A DNA stretch of 32,618 nt. Source: Candidatus Nyctobacter psychrophilus. GTDB taxonomy: Bacteria; Vulcanimicrobiota; Vulcanimicrobiia; Vulcanimicrobiales; Vulcanimicrobiaceae. The notes beneath the pieces are model-generated. The model was not told where the DNA came from, ran no database searches, and saw only the letters and a program-made list of their open reading frames with translations. Both the position numbers and the translations under genes were made by a program. Location of the stretch: contig JACRTY010000053.1 of assembly GCA_014305025.1 (NCBI GenBank), positions 1-32,618 on the forward strand. Reading direction: 5' to 3'. Shown in pieces: positions 15,312-25,200 of the stretch. Numbering within the stretch: the stretch's first letter is position 1; each line of letters starts with the position of its first letter.

Positions 15312-16265
15312 TTACGCGACGTGCATCGGCGCTAATTCGTGCGCCGACAGAACGTGGCCGGGCGAAATGACGTGGCGTTTGAGCCCGAGCTTTGTGGGAT
15401 CGATGCCGAGCGCGATCGCGACGAGCTGCGGAAGGTGGAAGGTCGGGAGGTCGGTACGGCCCCAGCGCGCGGCCGAGTCCGCTTGGTAGCCGTCGAGCGC
15501 CAGGTGGCAGAGCGGACACGGCGTCAGCACGGCTTCGGCGCCCTTGTCCTTGGCCATCCGCATATTTTGACCGACCATGTTGGCGGCGATGCCGTCCTTT
15601 TCGAGTTGGACGTGAAAGCCGCAGCAGCGCGTCTTGCCCGCGTAGTCGACCGGCTCTCCGCCGAGCGCCGTGATGAGGTCTTCGAGCGAATGCGGGTTGC
15701 GAGCCGATTCCCAACCGTTGACCGACTCGGGGCGGATGATATGGCAGCCGTAAAACGGCGCCACCTTGAGCCCTTGCAGCGGATTGACGACCATCTTCGA
15801 GAGTTCATCCAGCCCGATGTCGTCGATGAGCATCCACAGCAGGTGGCGGACGGAAACCGTGCCCTTGTAGCTCGCGCCGAACTTGCCCAGGATGGCGTTG
15901 GACTGCTCCATGCGTAGCTCATCCTCGAGTAGTTCTTTGTTCGCAGCGCGCATGTGTCCGGTGCACGTCGAGCAGATCGTGATGACATCGTCGAGCCCGA
16001 GCGCTTCGGCCTGCGCATACGTGCGGGCGTTGAGCACGCGCGCGACGTCGCGGTTGACGTCGTTGAGCACCGAAGCGCCGCAGCACGACGCGGCCGTCAG
16101 TTCGACGAGTTCGATGCCCAGCTTGTCGGCCAGCAGCATCGTGGAATTGAACAGTTCCGTGCACGACTCTTTGGCGACGCAGCCGGGGAAGAAGCCATAC
16201 CGTTTCATCTCGGCGGACTTCGAACGGCGCTTGGCGGAGAGCGGAAACTCAGTTGCGACGGTCAT
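15312..16265 (-). CDS. HdrB-like CCG-domain subunit of succinate dehydrogenase (type E-like)
   Basis: A 317-residue protein with two CCG domains, each giving a Cys set for an iron-sulfur cluster. Domain 1 has C29, C61-C62, C98 and C101; domain 2 has C174, C214-C215, C250 and C253. This is the subunit often called SdhE in type E succinate:quinone oxidoreductases (and MfrE in the fumarate-reducing relatives), which replaces the haem-binding membrane anchors; it is not the flavinylation factor of the same name. The ATG at 16265 overlaps the sdhB stop as ATGA, so the two are translationally coupled; ATG 16208 is an alternative. The operon terminator follows. Membrane attachment, if any, would be by amphipathic helices, as no transmembrane segment is visible. 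Confidence 0.9.
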   Translation of the reverse strand: MTVATEFPLSAKRRSKSAEMKRYGFFPGCVAKESCTELFNSTMLLADKLGIELVELTAASCCGASVLNDVNRDVARVLNARTYAQAEALGLDDVITICSTCTGHMRAANKELLEDELRMEQSNAILGKFGASYKGTVSVRHLLWMLIDDIGLDELSKMVVNPLQGLKVAPFYGCHIIRPESVNGWESARNPHSLEDLITALGGEPVDYAGKTRCCGFHVQLEKDGIAANMVGQNMRMAKDKGAEAVLTPCPLCHLALDGYQADSAARWGRTDLPTFHLPQLVAIALGIDPTKLGLKRHVISPGHVLSAHELAPMHVA

Positions 16266-17221
16266 GATGCGATCGGGACCTCCATGGTCTCGAAGATCGT
16301 GCGAATCTCGTCGACCTTCTGGACCGGATGCATGAAAAGCGGGGGGACTTTTCCTTTGGAAGCCATGCGCAAGCCGAGCGGCATGACCTTGAGCAGACCC
16401 TTGAAGTTGAAGCGACCGATTGTGCCCGCGATCACTTCGTTCTCGGCCAGCATGCCGGTTTGCTTGATCGTTTTGGCGACGACGAGCGCATGGCGCGGAC
16501 CCGGCGCATCGGTCAGTCCGACTTGGATGGAGCGGCGCTTCGTATCGATGATGCGGTCGTGCGGATCGACGTGCTTGGGGCAGTACGAGCACGCGTAGCA
16601 GTGCGCGCACAGCCACAGGTAATCGTCGCTGATTTGCGCGACGCGTTCCTTTTGCTGGCCATCACGCGTATCTTCGATAAAGCGGTATGCATACGCAATG
16701 GCGGCCGGTCCCGAAAAAGCCGGATCGACGCTGACGACGGGGCAGAGCGAGTAACAGGTCGCGCACATCACGCAGTTGGCGACTGCGACCAGCTTCTTCA
16801 TGTCCTCGGGCGAGACGCGACGCTCGCGCTCGTGCTCTTCGTCTCGGTCGGGCGGTTGTAGATAGGGCTTCAGGCGCGAGTACTTGTCCCAATACGGATC
16901 CATGTGGACGACCATGTCCTTCATGGGCTCGAAGTTGGTCATCGGATCGATCTTCACCGAACGGTCGGCGCGCAACACGTCACGAATGGGCGTTTTACAG
17001 GCAAGTCCCGTTACGCCGTTGATGTTCATCGAACAGGAACCGCAAATCGCCGACCGGCACGAACGCCGAAACGAGATCGACCCGTCCACTTCGGCCTTGG
17101 CATGCTCGAGCGCATCAAGCACGGTCGCGTTCACATTGAAATCGATGTCGACCCGCTCCCGCCGCGGCTCTTCATCGACCGCCTCATCGTAGCGAAACAA
17201 GTCCAATACGATTTTTGCCAC
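16262..17221 (-). CDS. sdhB: succinate dehydrogenase iron-sulfur subunit
   Basis: Electron-transfer subunit of succinate dehydrogenase, 319 residues, longer than the usual ~240. The N-terminal ferredoxin domain binds a [2Fe-2S] cluster through C55, C60, C63 and C75 (CRSAICGSC). The C-terminal domain has C150, C153, C156, C160 for a [4Fe-4S] cluster. The third site has four Cys, C205-x2-C208-x2-C211-x2-C214-P; the canonical enzyme has only three there and binds [3Fe-4S]. The fourth Cys suggests a second [4Fe-4S], as in type E complexes. Start is GTG 17221, one base after the sdhA stop, with GAGGA about 11 bases upstream. Residues past ~245 are an extra tail contacting, by inference, the CCG subunit. 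Confidence 0.93.
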   Translation of the reverse strand: MAKIVLDLFRYDEAVDEEPRRERVDIDFNVNATVLDALEHAKAEVDGSISFRRSCRSAICGSCSMNINGVTGLACKTPIRDVLRADRSVKIDPMTNFEPMKDMVVHMDPYWDKYSRLKPYLQPPDRDEEHERERRVSPEDMKKLVAVANCVMCATCYSLCPVVSVDPAFSGPAAIAYAYRFIEDTRDGQQKERVAQISDDYLWLCAHCYACSYCPKHVDPHDRIIDTKRRSIQVGLTDAPGPRHALVVAKTIKQTGMLAENEVIAGTIGRFNFKGLLKVMPLGLRMASKGKVPPLFMHPVQKVDEIRTIFETMEVPIAS

Positions 17222-17222
17222 T

Positions 17223-18908
17223 CTAGTACGTCCTCACTTGCGGTTGCCACTTGGTGAACGTCACCTTGCGCTCATAGTCGGGTTTCGGGTCGGACGTCGG
17301 CCCGGTGTAGCGCATGCGCGTGTGAACCAGCCACTTATCGTCGTTGCGCTCCGGGAAGTCCGTGCGCGCCTGGGCGCCGCGCGATTCGTCCCGTTGCAGC
17401 GCGCCGTAGGCGATGGGCATCGCGATGTCCATTAAGAACTCTGCTTCGAGCAGACCGGTCAGGTCCGTGTTGAACGTCTTAGACTTGTCCATGACGGTCA
17501 TCGTCTGAACGGCCGCGCGCACCTCGCGCAGTCCCTCGACCGCTTTGCTCAGCTCCGCTTCGGTGCGGAAGATGAAGACGTTCTCCGACATCAGCCCGTT
17601 GAGCCGCTTGCGTACTTGCGGATGACGCTCGCCGCCCTGACGCGCCAGGATTTCCGCAATCCGGCTCTTCTCCGCAAGCAGGGTCCGTGCCGACTGTCGA
17701 ACGCTGCCCACGCTCTTGATGTACTCGACGGCGTGCCGAGCGGCGCGAGCGCCGAAGACGATGGTTTCAAGCAGCGAATTACCGCCCAATCGGTTGGCGC
17801 CGTGGACGCTGACGCAGGCGCATTCGCCCGCCGCGTACACGCCCGGAATGCTGGTCGCGCCGAACTTGTCGGTCTCGATGCCGCCCATGGCATAGTGCAT
17901 GCCGGGAAGAATCGGGATCGGCGTATCGATGGCGTCCTTGCCCGTCGCGTCGAGCGCAAGTTCGCGAATCTGTGGCAGCCGTTCCAAAATCTTTTCGCGC
18001 CCGAGATGCCGCAGATCGAGAAAGACGCAGCCGTCAACGCCGCGGCCCTCGATGATTTCGGTCCACTCGGCACGGCTCACGACGTCGCGCGATGCAAGCT
18101 CACCTTTGTTGGGTGCGTACTTGAACATGAAGCGTTCGCCGTCGCTGTTGAGCAAGTAGGCGCCTTCGCCGCGGGCCGCTTCCGAGAGCAACACGCCGTT
18201 CTCTTTCAGCGAGGTCGGGTGAAACTGGACGAACTCCATGTCCATGAGCGGGATGCCGGCGCGATACGCAATCGCCATGCCGTCGCCGGTCGACGCATAA
18301 CCGTTGGTCGTCTTGGCGTACACTCGGCCGAGGCCACCCGTTGCGAAAATCGTCGCCTTGGCCGTCACGAGTTCGAGTTCGCCCGTGCGCATGTTGTACG
18401 CGACGACGCCGGTTCCGATACCGTCCTCGACGCACAGCGCGGTCGCGAAATACTCCTCGTAGACCTTGACGCCGAAGCGCTCGAGTTGCTCCCACAAGGT
18501 GTGCAGGATCACGAGGCCCGTCACGTCGGCGGAATAGCAGGTGCGCGGCGAACCCGCACCGCCGAACGGCCGCTGCGCGATGCGCCCGTCAGGCAAGCGC
18601 GAGAAGATGCAGCCGCGATGCTCGAGCCACACGATCTGACGGGGCGCGTCGTCGGCCATCGCCTCAATCGCGTCCTGGTCGCCGAGGTAGTCGGACCCCT
18701 TTACGCAGTCGAAGGCGTGCAGTTCAGGCGAATCGTCTTCGCGATTGCCGAGGGCGGCGTTGATGCCGCCCTGGGCCGCGCCCGAGTGGCTGCGCACGGG
18801 ATGCATCTTCGAGACGATGGCGACGTCTGCGCCGTGTTCCGCGGCTTCGACCGCCGCTCGCATTCCGGCCAAACCGCCGCCGACGACGACGACGTCGTGT
18901 TTGATCAC
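17223..18908 (-). CDS. sdhA: succinate dehydrogenase / fumarate reductase flavoprotein subunit
   Basis: Catalytic subunit, succinate to fumarate with covalent FAD. From GTG 18908 the protein has 561 residues: nucleotide-binding [17 protein letters not shown] at 7-23, the FAD-linking His41 in [13 protein letters not shown], the active-site regions EFVQFHPTS and [24 protein letters not shown] with the second FAD contact, and the C-terminal Arg-rich ERNDDKW block. No Tat signal, so the active site faces the cytoplasm, unlike the MfrA type. An in-frame start at 18944 would add 12 unlike residues. GTG 18908 begins six bases after a TATACT box, so the mRNA may be leaderless. First gene of sdhA-sdhB-HdrB-like; direction of the reaction cannot be told from sequence. 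Confidence 0.95.
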   Translation of the reverse strand: MIKHDVVVVGGGLAGMRAAVEAAEHGADVAIVSKMHPVRSHSGAAQGGINAALGNREDDSPELHAFDCVKGSDYLGDQDAIEAMADDAPRQIVWLEHRGCIFSRLPDGRIAQRPFGGAGSPRTCYSADVTGLVILHTLWEQLERFGVKVYEEYFATALCVEDGIGTGVVAYNMRTGELELVTAKATIFATGGLGRVYAKTTNGYASTGDGMAIAYRAGIPLMDMEFVQFHPTSLKENGVLLSEAARGEGAYLLNSDGERFMFKYAPNKGELASRDVVSRAEWTEIIEGRGVDGCVFLDLRHLGREKILERLPQIRELALDATGKDAIDTPIPILPGMHYAMGGIETDKFGATSIPGVYAAGECACVSVHGANRLGGNSLLETIVFGARAARHAVEYIKSVGSVRQSARTLLAEKSRIAEILARQGGERHPQVRKRLNGLMSENVFIFRTEAELSKAVEGLREVRAAVQTMTVMDKSKTFNTDLTGLLEAEFLMDIAMPIAYGALQRDESRGAQARTDFPERNDDKWLVHTRMRYTGPTSDPKPDYERKVTFTKWQPQVRTY

Positions 18909-18914
18909 CCTCGT

Positions 18915-18944
18915 AGTATAGCATCGCGGCGGGCGCGAGACCAA
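18915..18944 (-). promoter_or_regulatory. candidate sigma-70-type promoter of the sdh operon
   Basis: On the minus strand: -35-like TTGGTC (18944-18939), 18-base spacer, -10 TATACT (18920-18915). The sdhA GTG at 18908 begins six bases after the -10, about where transcription would start. No experimental support. Confidence 0.5.
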
Positions 18945-19010
18945 AGGACCTTGGTCGCACGGGCGTTCGAGCAGCCGTCACGCCAGCCGGGAACGCGGCG
19001 TTCGAGGGAT

Positions 19011-20016
19011 ATGAAACGCCTTTCCCGCCGCGGCCTTGCGATCATCGCGGCGTCGTTGGTCACCGCCGTTGTGGTAGCCGGGCTCATCTTTGACCGGGCC
19101 TTTACGCCGTCCCCGGTCGCGCCAAGGCCATGGCAAGCGGCGAGCGTTGTGGAAAAAATGAAAGCGGTTGTGCCGACGCCGCAACCGAAAAGTCCGCCGC
19201 CGCCCATAGAGGCGAAGTACGTCGCGCCGAGCCTCAAGGTCAATGCTCCCTCGGGAACGGCTGCAATGGCGGGAGCCGAGCAAGGTGTGCCGTCGCCACA
19301 GGATGCCGCTTCGGCGGCGGCGCGGCGCGGGGAATTGGCGCGTAGCGCGACGCTGTCGCTGCTGGTTTCGGACGTCGGCCGCGCTCGCGGCCGTCCGAGC
19401 GCTCGCTGCCGGCGAAGCAGGCGACGTTACCGCGCTCAGCGACGAGCGTCCCGATTCGGCGCGCGATGGTCGCAGCGCCGATATCACGATCGCGATTCCG
19501 TCCGACCGCTTCGACGTAACCCTCGATCGCTTGACGGCGCTCGGGGGCGTCCGCGCACGCACCGTTACCGCCGAGGACGTCGGCGATCAACTCGTCGACG
19601 ATGCCGCGCGCTTACGCAACTTGCGGCGCACCGAGGCGGACATGTTGCGCATCATGGATCGCTCGGGAAAGATCGGTGAAGTCCTCGACGTTGAGAACCA
19701 ACTCAGTGGTGTGCGCGAGTCGATCGAACGGCTCGATGCCGAGTCAAAGGCGTTACAGCATCGCGTCGCTTATGCGACGATCGACGTGTCGCTCTCCACC
19801 GAGGCGATTGCGGCCAGTGCGGAACCAAGTCTGCAAGCCCAGCTCAACGTCGCATGGCAGATGGCGCTCCAGCGCTTACGTGGCTTCACGCTAGACCTGG
19901 CCGCTCGCATTTTCGTGCTGATCGCCTTCGCGCCGTACTGGCTCGGTGCTGTGCTCATCGTCGCAGGGGTGCTGGTGGCCGGCACACGCCGACTGGCGCA
20001 TACAAACCGAATGTGA
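19011..20016 (+). pseudogene. DUF4349 domain membrane protein, frameshifted
   Basis: From ATG 19011 the frame reads a basic start, a helix (LAIIAASLVTAVVVAGLIF, about 9-27), a Pro-rich linker, and ELARSATLSLLVSDV, the first strand of DUF4349. At about 19375-19385 the frame must shift by one base to reach AALAAVRALAAGEAGDVTAL, IAIPSDRFDVTLDRL, a coiled coil (RLRNLRRTEADMLRIMDRSG to RESIERLDAESKALQHRV), and a last helix (FAPYWLGAVLIVAGVLVAG) near the end. Joined, it is ~334 residues with the normal DUF4349 layout: anchored at both ends, periplasmic coiled coil between. The break sits in a GC-only stretch, so a sequencing indel is quite possible. Role unknown. Confidence 0.7.
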
Positions 20017-20106
20017 CGCAATGTAGAGGTTCGGAATCGAGCATGGGTACGGGAAGCGTGGCGAACGATGATCTTCAATGGTTCTCGAACGCTCGTATGC
20101 GGGGCG

Positions 20107-22164
20107 TTACCAGATCTGACAGCGGCTCCCCGGCGGCTTCCACATCGCTGAACCGGGCTTGACGTTGAAGGCGCGAACGAAGTTGTCTTCATCGGACAGC
20201 GTGCCGTTGACCCGATAGCGCGCCGGCGGGTGGGGATCGCCGAGCACCTGGGCGCGTTCCGCTTGCGGGCGTTGTTTCGTGCGCCAGACTTGCGCCCAAC
20301 TCAGGAAGTAGCGCTGCTGCGGCGAGAAGCCGCCGATCGTGCCGGGGTGCTTGCCGGCGAGCGACGTCTCCAGGGCGCGGTAGGCGAGCGTCGTTCCGCC
20401 GATGTCGGCGGTCGCTTCGCCGGCGTCGAGTTTGCCGTTGAGCCGCAGGGCGACCGAACTCGTGTAAGCGTCGAGTTGGTTGATCACGCAGGCGACGCGC
20501 GCGTGAAAGCGCGCGGCGTCGCGCGGCGTGACGATGCGGTGGAGGTTGCCGTTGCCGTCGTAGTCGCTGCCCTCATCGTCGAAACCGTGGGTCATCTCGT
20601 GGCCGATCACGGCACCGATGCCGCCGAAGTTGACCGCATCGTCGGCGTGCTCGTCGAAGAACGGCGTTTCGAGGATGCCGGCCGGGATGACGACCTCGTT
20701 CATCGAGGGATCGTAATAGGCGTTGACGGTCTGCGGCGTAAGGCCCCACTCGGAACGATCCAAAGGTTTACCGATTTTGGCAACGTCGCGCGCAAACTCG
20801 AAACCTTGCGCGTTCAGCACGTCCCCCAAAAAATTCGAGCGCGAAACCGAGAGGGCGGCATAACTGCGCCAGCGGTCGGGATAGCCGACTTTCGCCGTGC
20901 TGAGCTTGGCGAGTTTCGCGAGGGCGGCGGCGCGCGTTTGCGGGCCCATCCAGGCGATGTGCCCGATGTCGCTGCGCAGGGACGCTTTGATCAGTGCGAT
21001 CTCGGCGCGGGCACGCGCGCGCGCAGCCGCCGAAAAGTACCGCGCAACGTACAACTTGCCGACCGCAAAACCGAGCGCATTGCCGGTGAAATTGGTGCAG
21101 GTTCGGGCGCGCGGCGGCGGGGCGGCGTACCCGTACAGTGCGCGAGCCAACCCAAAGCGCGCATCCCGGTACGCTTTAGGGAGTCCCTCGGTGCCGGCGA
21201 CGACGGCGTGCCAGCGCAAGTAGCTCTTCCACTGCGCGAGCGGAGCGCCGGCGGCGAGGCGGTCGAGCGCCGTGAAGAAGGCCGGCTGTCCGACGTCGAT
21301 CTTGGCCGTGCCGGCGGCGCCCAAACCGGCCTGCGCGAAGTAGGTATGCCAATCGAAATTCGGCGTCAAGCGTTGCAAGGCCGCAAGTGACATCGGATGA
21401 TAGTTGGCAAACGGGTCGCGCAAGGCGTCGGGCGTTTTGGAAGCGAGTGCCAGCGTCTGCTCGAACGCGAGCGTGTCATTGGTTTCCTCGGTCGCCCCCG
21501 ACGGCGTATCGCCGAGCAGGGTGAAGATGCGCCGCATCGCCGTGCCGAGGACCGCGCGAATGGCTTTGGAGCGCGCGTCGTTCGCCGTATAGTAATCGCG
21601 GGTCGGAAGCGTCAAGCCAGCCTGGCTGAGCCCGGCGATGACGCGGGTCGCGTCTCTGGGATCCTGTTCGGACCCGAACGCGAGCGCCGGAGCTTGTTCT
21701 TGTCCCGCTGAGCCCGTTGCATCGCCGTGCTCGATGATGCCCGCGAGTTGCGCGCGCGAGCGAAGCGCGTCGATGCGCTTCAGAGCGGGCCGAAGTGCGC
21801 CGATACCGGCGCGTTCGATGGCGACCGTATCCATGCAGCTTGCATAGAAGCCACCGATCTTCCGCTCTTGGGAACCGGAAGCGGCTGTCAAGAGAGCGTG
21901 CGACGTGACGATGGCGCGCACGCGGCGTTCGTTGCGCTGCTCGAGTTCGTCGAAGGTGCTCCAGCTGGAGCGGTCCGGCGGAATCGTATTCTTCGCTAGC
22001 CACCCGCCGACCGCAAAACGATAGAAGTCCGCCGAGGGAGCGACGTCGTGATCGAAGTTCGAAGCCGGTAAGGCGCCCGCCGGCGCCGCGCCCGAAGGAA
22101 GTGCGGGTGTACTTGCAAGCGCGACGCTCATAAGCGCACGCGTCAACCATGACGGCACGTTCAT
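20107..22164 (-). CDS. M13 family zinc metallopeptidase (neprilysin/PepO-like), exported
   Basis: A 685-residue endopeptidase with a signal peptide (MNVPSWLTRALMSVALASTP, then an Ala-rich site), so it is secreted or periplasmic. The M13 zinc motif HEMTH has His522, Glu523 and His526, with GAVIG before and GFDDEGSDYDGNGNL after. The third ligand lies in GEATADIGG. Upstream, VNAYYDPSMNEVVIPAGIL is the substrate-binding strand. The C-terminus ends in RCQIW, where the family has a conserved Cys-x-[IV]-W. ATG 22164 follows GAGAG eight bases upstream; the longer open frame is antisense to dnaE. It is divergent from dnaE and convergent with the DUF4349 gene. Natural substrates are likely short oligopeptides. 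Confidence 0.95.
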   Translation of the reverse strand: MNVPSWLTRALMSVALASTPALPSGAAPAGALPASNFDHDVAPSADFYRFAVGGWLAKNTIPPDRSSWSTFDELEQRNERRVRAIVTSHALLTAASGSQERKIGGFYASCMDTVAIERAGIGALRPALKRIDALRSRAQLAGIIEHGDATGSAGQEQAPALAFGSEQDPRDATRVIAGLSQAGLTLPTRDYYTANDARSKAIRAVLGTAMRRIFTLLGDTPSGATEETNDTLAFEQTLALASKTPDALRDPFANYHPMSLAALQRLTPNFDWHTYFAQAGLGAAGTAKIDVGQPAFFTALDRLAAGAPLAQWKSYLRWHAVVAGTEGLPKAYRDARFGLARALYGYAAPPPRARTCTNFTGNALGFAVGKLYVARYFSAAARARARAEIALIKASLRSDIGHIAWMGPQTRAAALAKLAKLSTAKVGYPDRWRSYAALSVSRSNFLGDVLNAQGFEFARDVAKIGKPLDRSEWGLTPQTVNAYYDPSMNEVVIPAGILETPFFDEHADDAVNFGGIGAVIGHEMTHGFDDEGSDYDGNGNLHRIVTPRDAARFHARVACVINQLDAYTSSVALRLNGKLDAGEATADIGGTTLAYRALETSLAGKHPGTIGGFSPQQRYFLSWAQVWRTKQRPQAERAQVLGDPHPPARYRVNGTLSDEDNFVRAFNVKPGSAMWKPPGSRCQIW

Positions 22165-22248
22165 GCGTGCTCTCTCGACGGTGCGCGGCGGCAACCCTGC
22201 GAGAGCGAGCGAAGGGGCGGACGGGACCGGTTCGAAAAGTGTGCGGTA

Positions 22249-25200
22249 GTGAGTTCGTTCGTTCATTTGCACGTCCATAGTGAGTATTCGCTGTTGGACG
22301 GAGCGTGCCGGGTCGACGATCTGTGCCGCCGCAGCGCGAACGACGGAGCCCCCGGGATCGCGCTCACCGATCACGGCGTGATGTTCGGCGCCATGGAATT
22401 CTATTACGCTGCCCGCGATCACAAGCTGACGCCGGTCGTCGGCTGCGAGGCCTACATCGCGCCGCGCGGCCGTTTCGATCGCACCGTCCGGGACGAAGCG
22501 CACATCACGTTGCTGGCGGCCGATCTGGTCGGCTATCGCAATCTCGTCGCGCTGATCTCAAAAGGCTTCCTCGAAGGCTACTACTACAAGCCGCGCATCG
22601 ACATGGACCTGCTCGCCAAACACCACGACGGTCTCATCGTGCTTTCGGGCTGCATGTCGTCGCTGGTCTCGCAACCGTTCCTGCGCAACGATCCGGCGGC
22701 CGCCAAACGCGCCGCGCAACCGTTCATCGACATCTTCGGGGACCGCTTCTATATCGAAGTGATGCGGCATGGCATTCCGGAGCAAGAGGTCGTCACCAAA
22801 GGCCTGATCGCGCTTGGCCGCGAGATGAACGTGCCGCTGGTAGCGACCAACGACTCGCACTACCTCAATCGCGGCGACGCCCAGGCGCATGACGTGCTGC
22901 TCTGCATCGGGACCGGCAAGACGGTGGCCGACACCAGCCGCATGAAATTCATGACCGACGAATTCTACGTCAAGTCGGCCGATGAAATGCGCGCGCTGTT
23001 CAGCGATGCGCCGGAGGCCTGCGACAACACGCTCGAGATCGTCAAGCGGATCGACATCAAGATCCCCGAGAAGCAGTTCAACATCCCGCTCTACCCCGTC
23101 CCGCAGAACGAAGCCGTTCCGCAGAACGAAGCCGTTCCGGCGCGCAAGACGCCGGCGACATACCTGCGCGAGATCTGCGAGAGCGGCTTGATCGCGCGGT
23201 ACGGATCTGAGCGGGCCGCCGCGGACGGCGCGCTCCGGGAACGGCTCGACTACGAGCTGGGCGTGATCGAAGCGATGGACTTCCCGTCGTATTTTTTGAT
23301 CGTCTGGGACTTCATCAAATACGCGCGCGACCACGACATTCCGGTGGGTCCCGGCCGAGGCTCGGCCGTGGGATCCCTGGTCTCGTACGTGCTGCGCATC
23401 ACCGATCTCGATCCGCTCAAGTACGACCTGATCTTCGAGCGCTTTCTCAACCCCGACCGCATTTCGATGCCCGACATCGACACCGATTTTTGCGTCGAGC
23501 GGCGCGACGAAGTGATCCGCTACGTCACCGACAAGTACGGCTCCGACCGGGTGGCGCAGATCGTCACCTTCGGAACGATGGCGGCGCGCGCGGCCGTGCG
23601 GGATGCGGGGCGGGCCCTGGCAGTGCCGCTAGGCGACGTCGACCGAGTCGCCAAACTCATTCCCTCCGGACCCGGCGGCCTGTCGATTGAGGTTGCCCTC
23701 AAGCAAGTTCCCGACCTGCGCCGCCTGTACGACGGATCGGAGCAGATGCGCCGCTTACTCGACACGGCGAAGTCGATCGAGGGCCTCGCCCGCCACGCGT
23801 CGACGCACGCCGCCGGCGTCGTCATCTCGAAGGACCCGCTGGTCGACGTGACGCCACTGATTCGCATCGCCGGCGAAGACATCAACACGCAATACGACAT
23901 GGGTTGGGTCGAGCGCATCGGCCTGCTGAAGATGGATTTCCTGGGGCTGCGCAATCTGACGGTGATGAAGAACGCCGAGAACGAGATCCGGCGCACGACC
24001 GATCCCAACTTCGACTTGACCGCACTCCCCGACGACGACGCCCGCACGTTCGACATGCTCAGCCGCGGCGAAACGACCGGCGTGTTCCAGCTCGAATCCG
24101 ACGGCATGCGCCGCGTCGTCGCCGAACTCAAACCAACGCGTTTCGACGACATCGTCGCGCTCGTCGCCCTTTACCGCCCCGGCCCGATGGAGTGGATTCC
24201 GCTCTACATCAACAACAAACACGGGCGGACGAAACCGCGATACCTGCACCCCAAACTGGAACCGATACTCGCCCCGACCTACGGCGTGGCGGCGTACCAG
24301 GAGCAGGTCATGCAAATGGCCCGCGACATCGCCGGTTTTTCGATGAGTGAAGCCGACGAGTTGCGCAAGGTGATGGGGAAAAAGCAGAAGGAGAAGATTC
24401 CCGTTTACCGCGACCGCTTCGTGCGCGGCGCGGTCGAACATAGCGCGATCACGCGGGAACTGGCCGAGGAAATCTTTGCCTTCGTCGAGCCGTTTGCGGG
24501 ATACGGCTTCAACAAGAGCCATGCGGTCGCGTATGGTTGGATCGCGTATCAGACGGCGTACCTCAAAGCCAATCAACCGCGGGCGTATCTGGCGGCCTTG
24601 ATGACGTCGGTCGGCGACAAGACCGATAAGCTCGTGGAATACATCGAGGAGGCGAAGAAGGGCGGCATCGCGGTGCTGCCGCCCGACGTCAACGAGTCGC
24701 GAGCGGGCTTCACCGTCGTCGCCGACGATATTCGCTTCGGTCTGGCCGCAGTCAAAGGGGTCGGCGAAGGCGCCGTCGCTGCGATCATCGAGGCGCGTGA
24801 AGCGGGCGGCCCATTTGTCGATCTCTTCGATTTCGTCAAACGAGTCGAAAGTAAACTTCTGAATCGTAAGGTCTTCGAAGCGCTCGTGAAGTGCGGCGCT
24901 CTTGACGGACTGCCCGGTAATCGCGCCGCCAAACTCGATGCACTCGAGGGCGCGCTCGCGGCTGCGGCGCGTGCGTCGCGTGAACGCTCTTCGGGACAAG
25001 CGTCGCTCTTCGGCGAAAGCTCGGAACACGAGGAGTTACGCCCGCAGCTGCGCGCATTGCCCGCGCCGCCGTTGCTCGAACAGTTGGGGTGGGAAAAAGA
25101 AACGCTCGGCATCTTCGTCTCCGGCCATCCGCTCGCCGACGTCGCCGACGCGCTCGCACGTGGGGGAGCAGTCGCGCTCAAGGACTTGCGGACCCGGGGG

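Noticed and set aside
17616..19679. Very long plus-strand frame over sdhA
   Set aside because: Its first 1.3 kb is antisense to sdhA, whose motifs are unmistakable. Only the part from ATG 19011 is real (the DUF4349 N-terminus).
20230..21390. Long plus-strand frame inside the M13 peptidase
   Set aside because: Arg/Gly/Val-rich antisense reading of a GC-rich gene, without motifs.
23755..25029. Long minus-strand frame inside dnaE
   Set aside because: Antisense shadow; composition rich in Arg, His and Asp, no family features.
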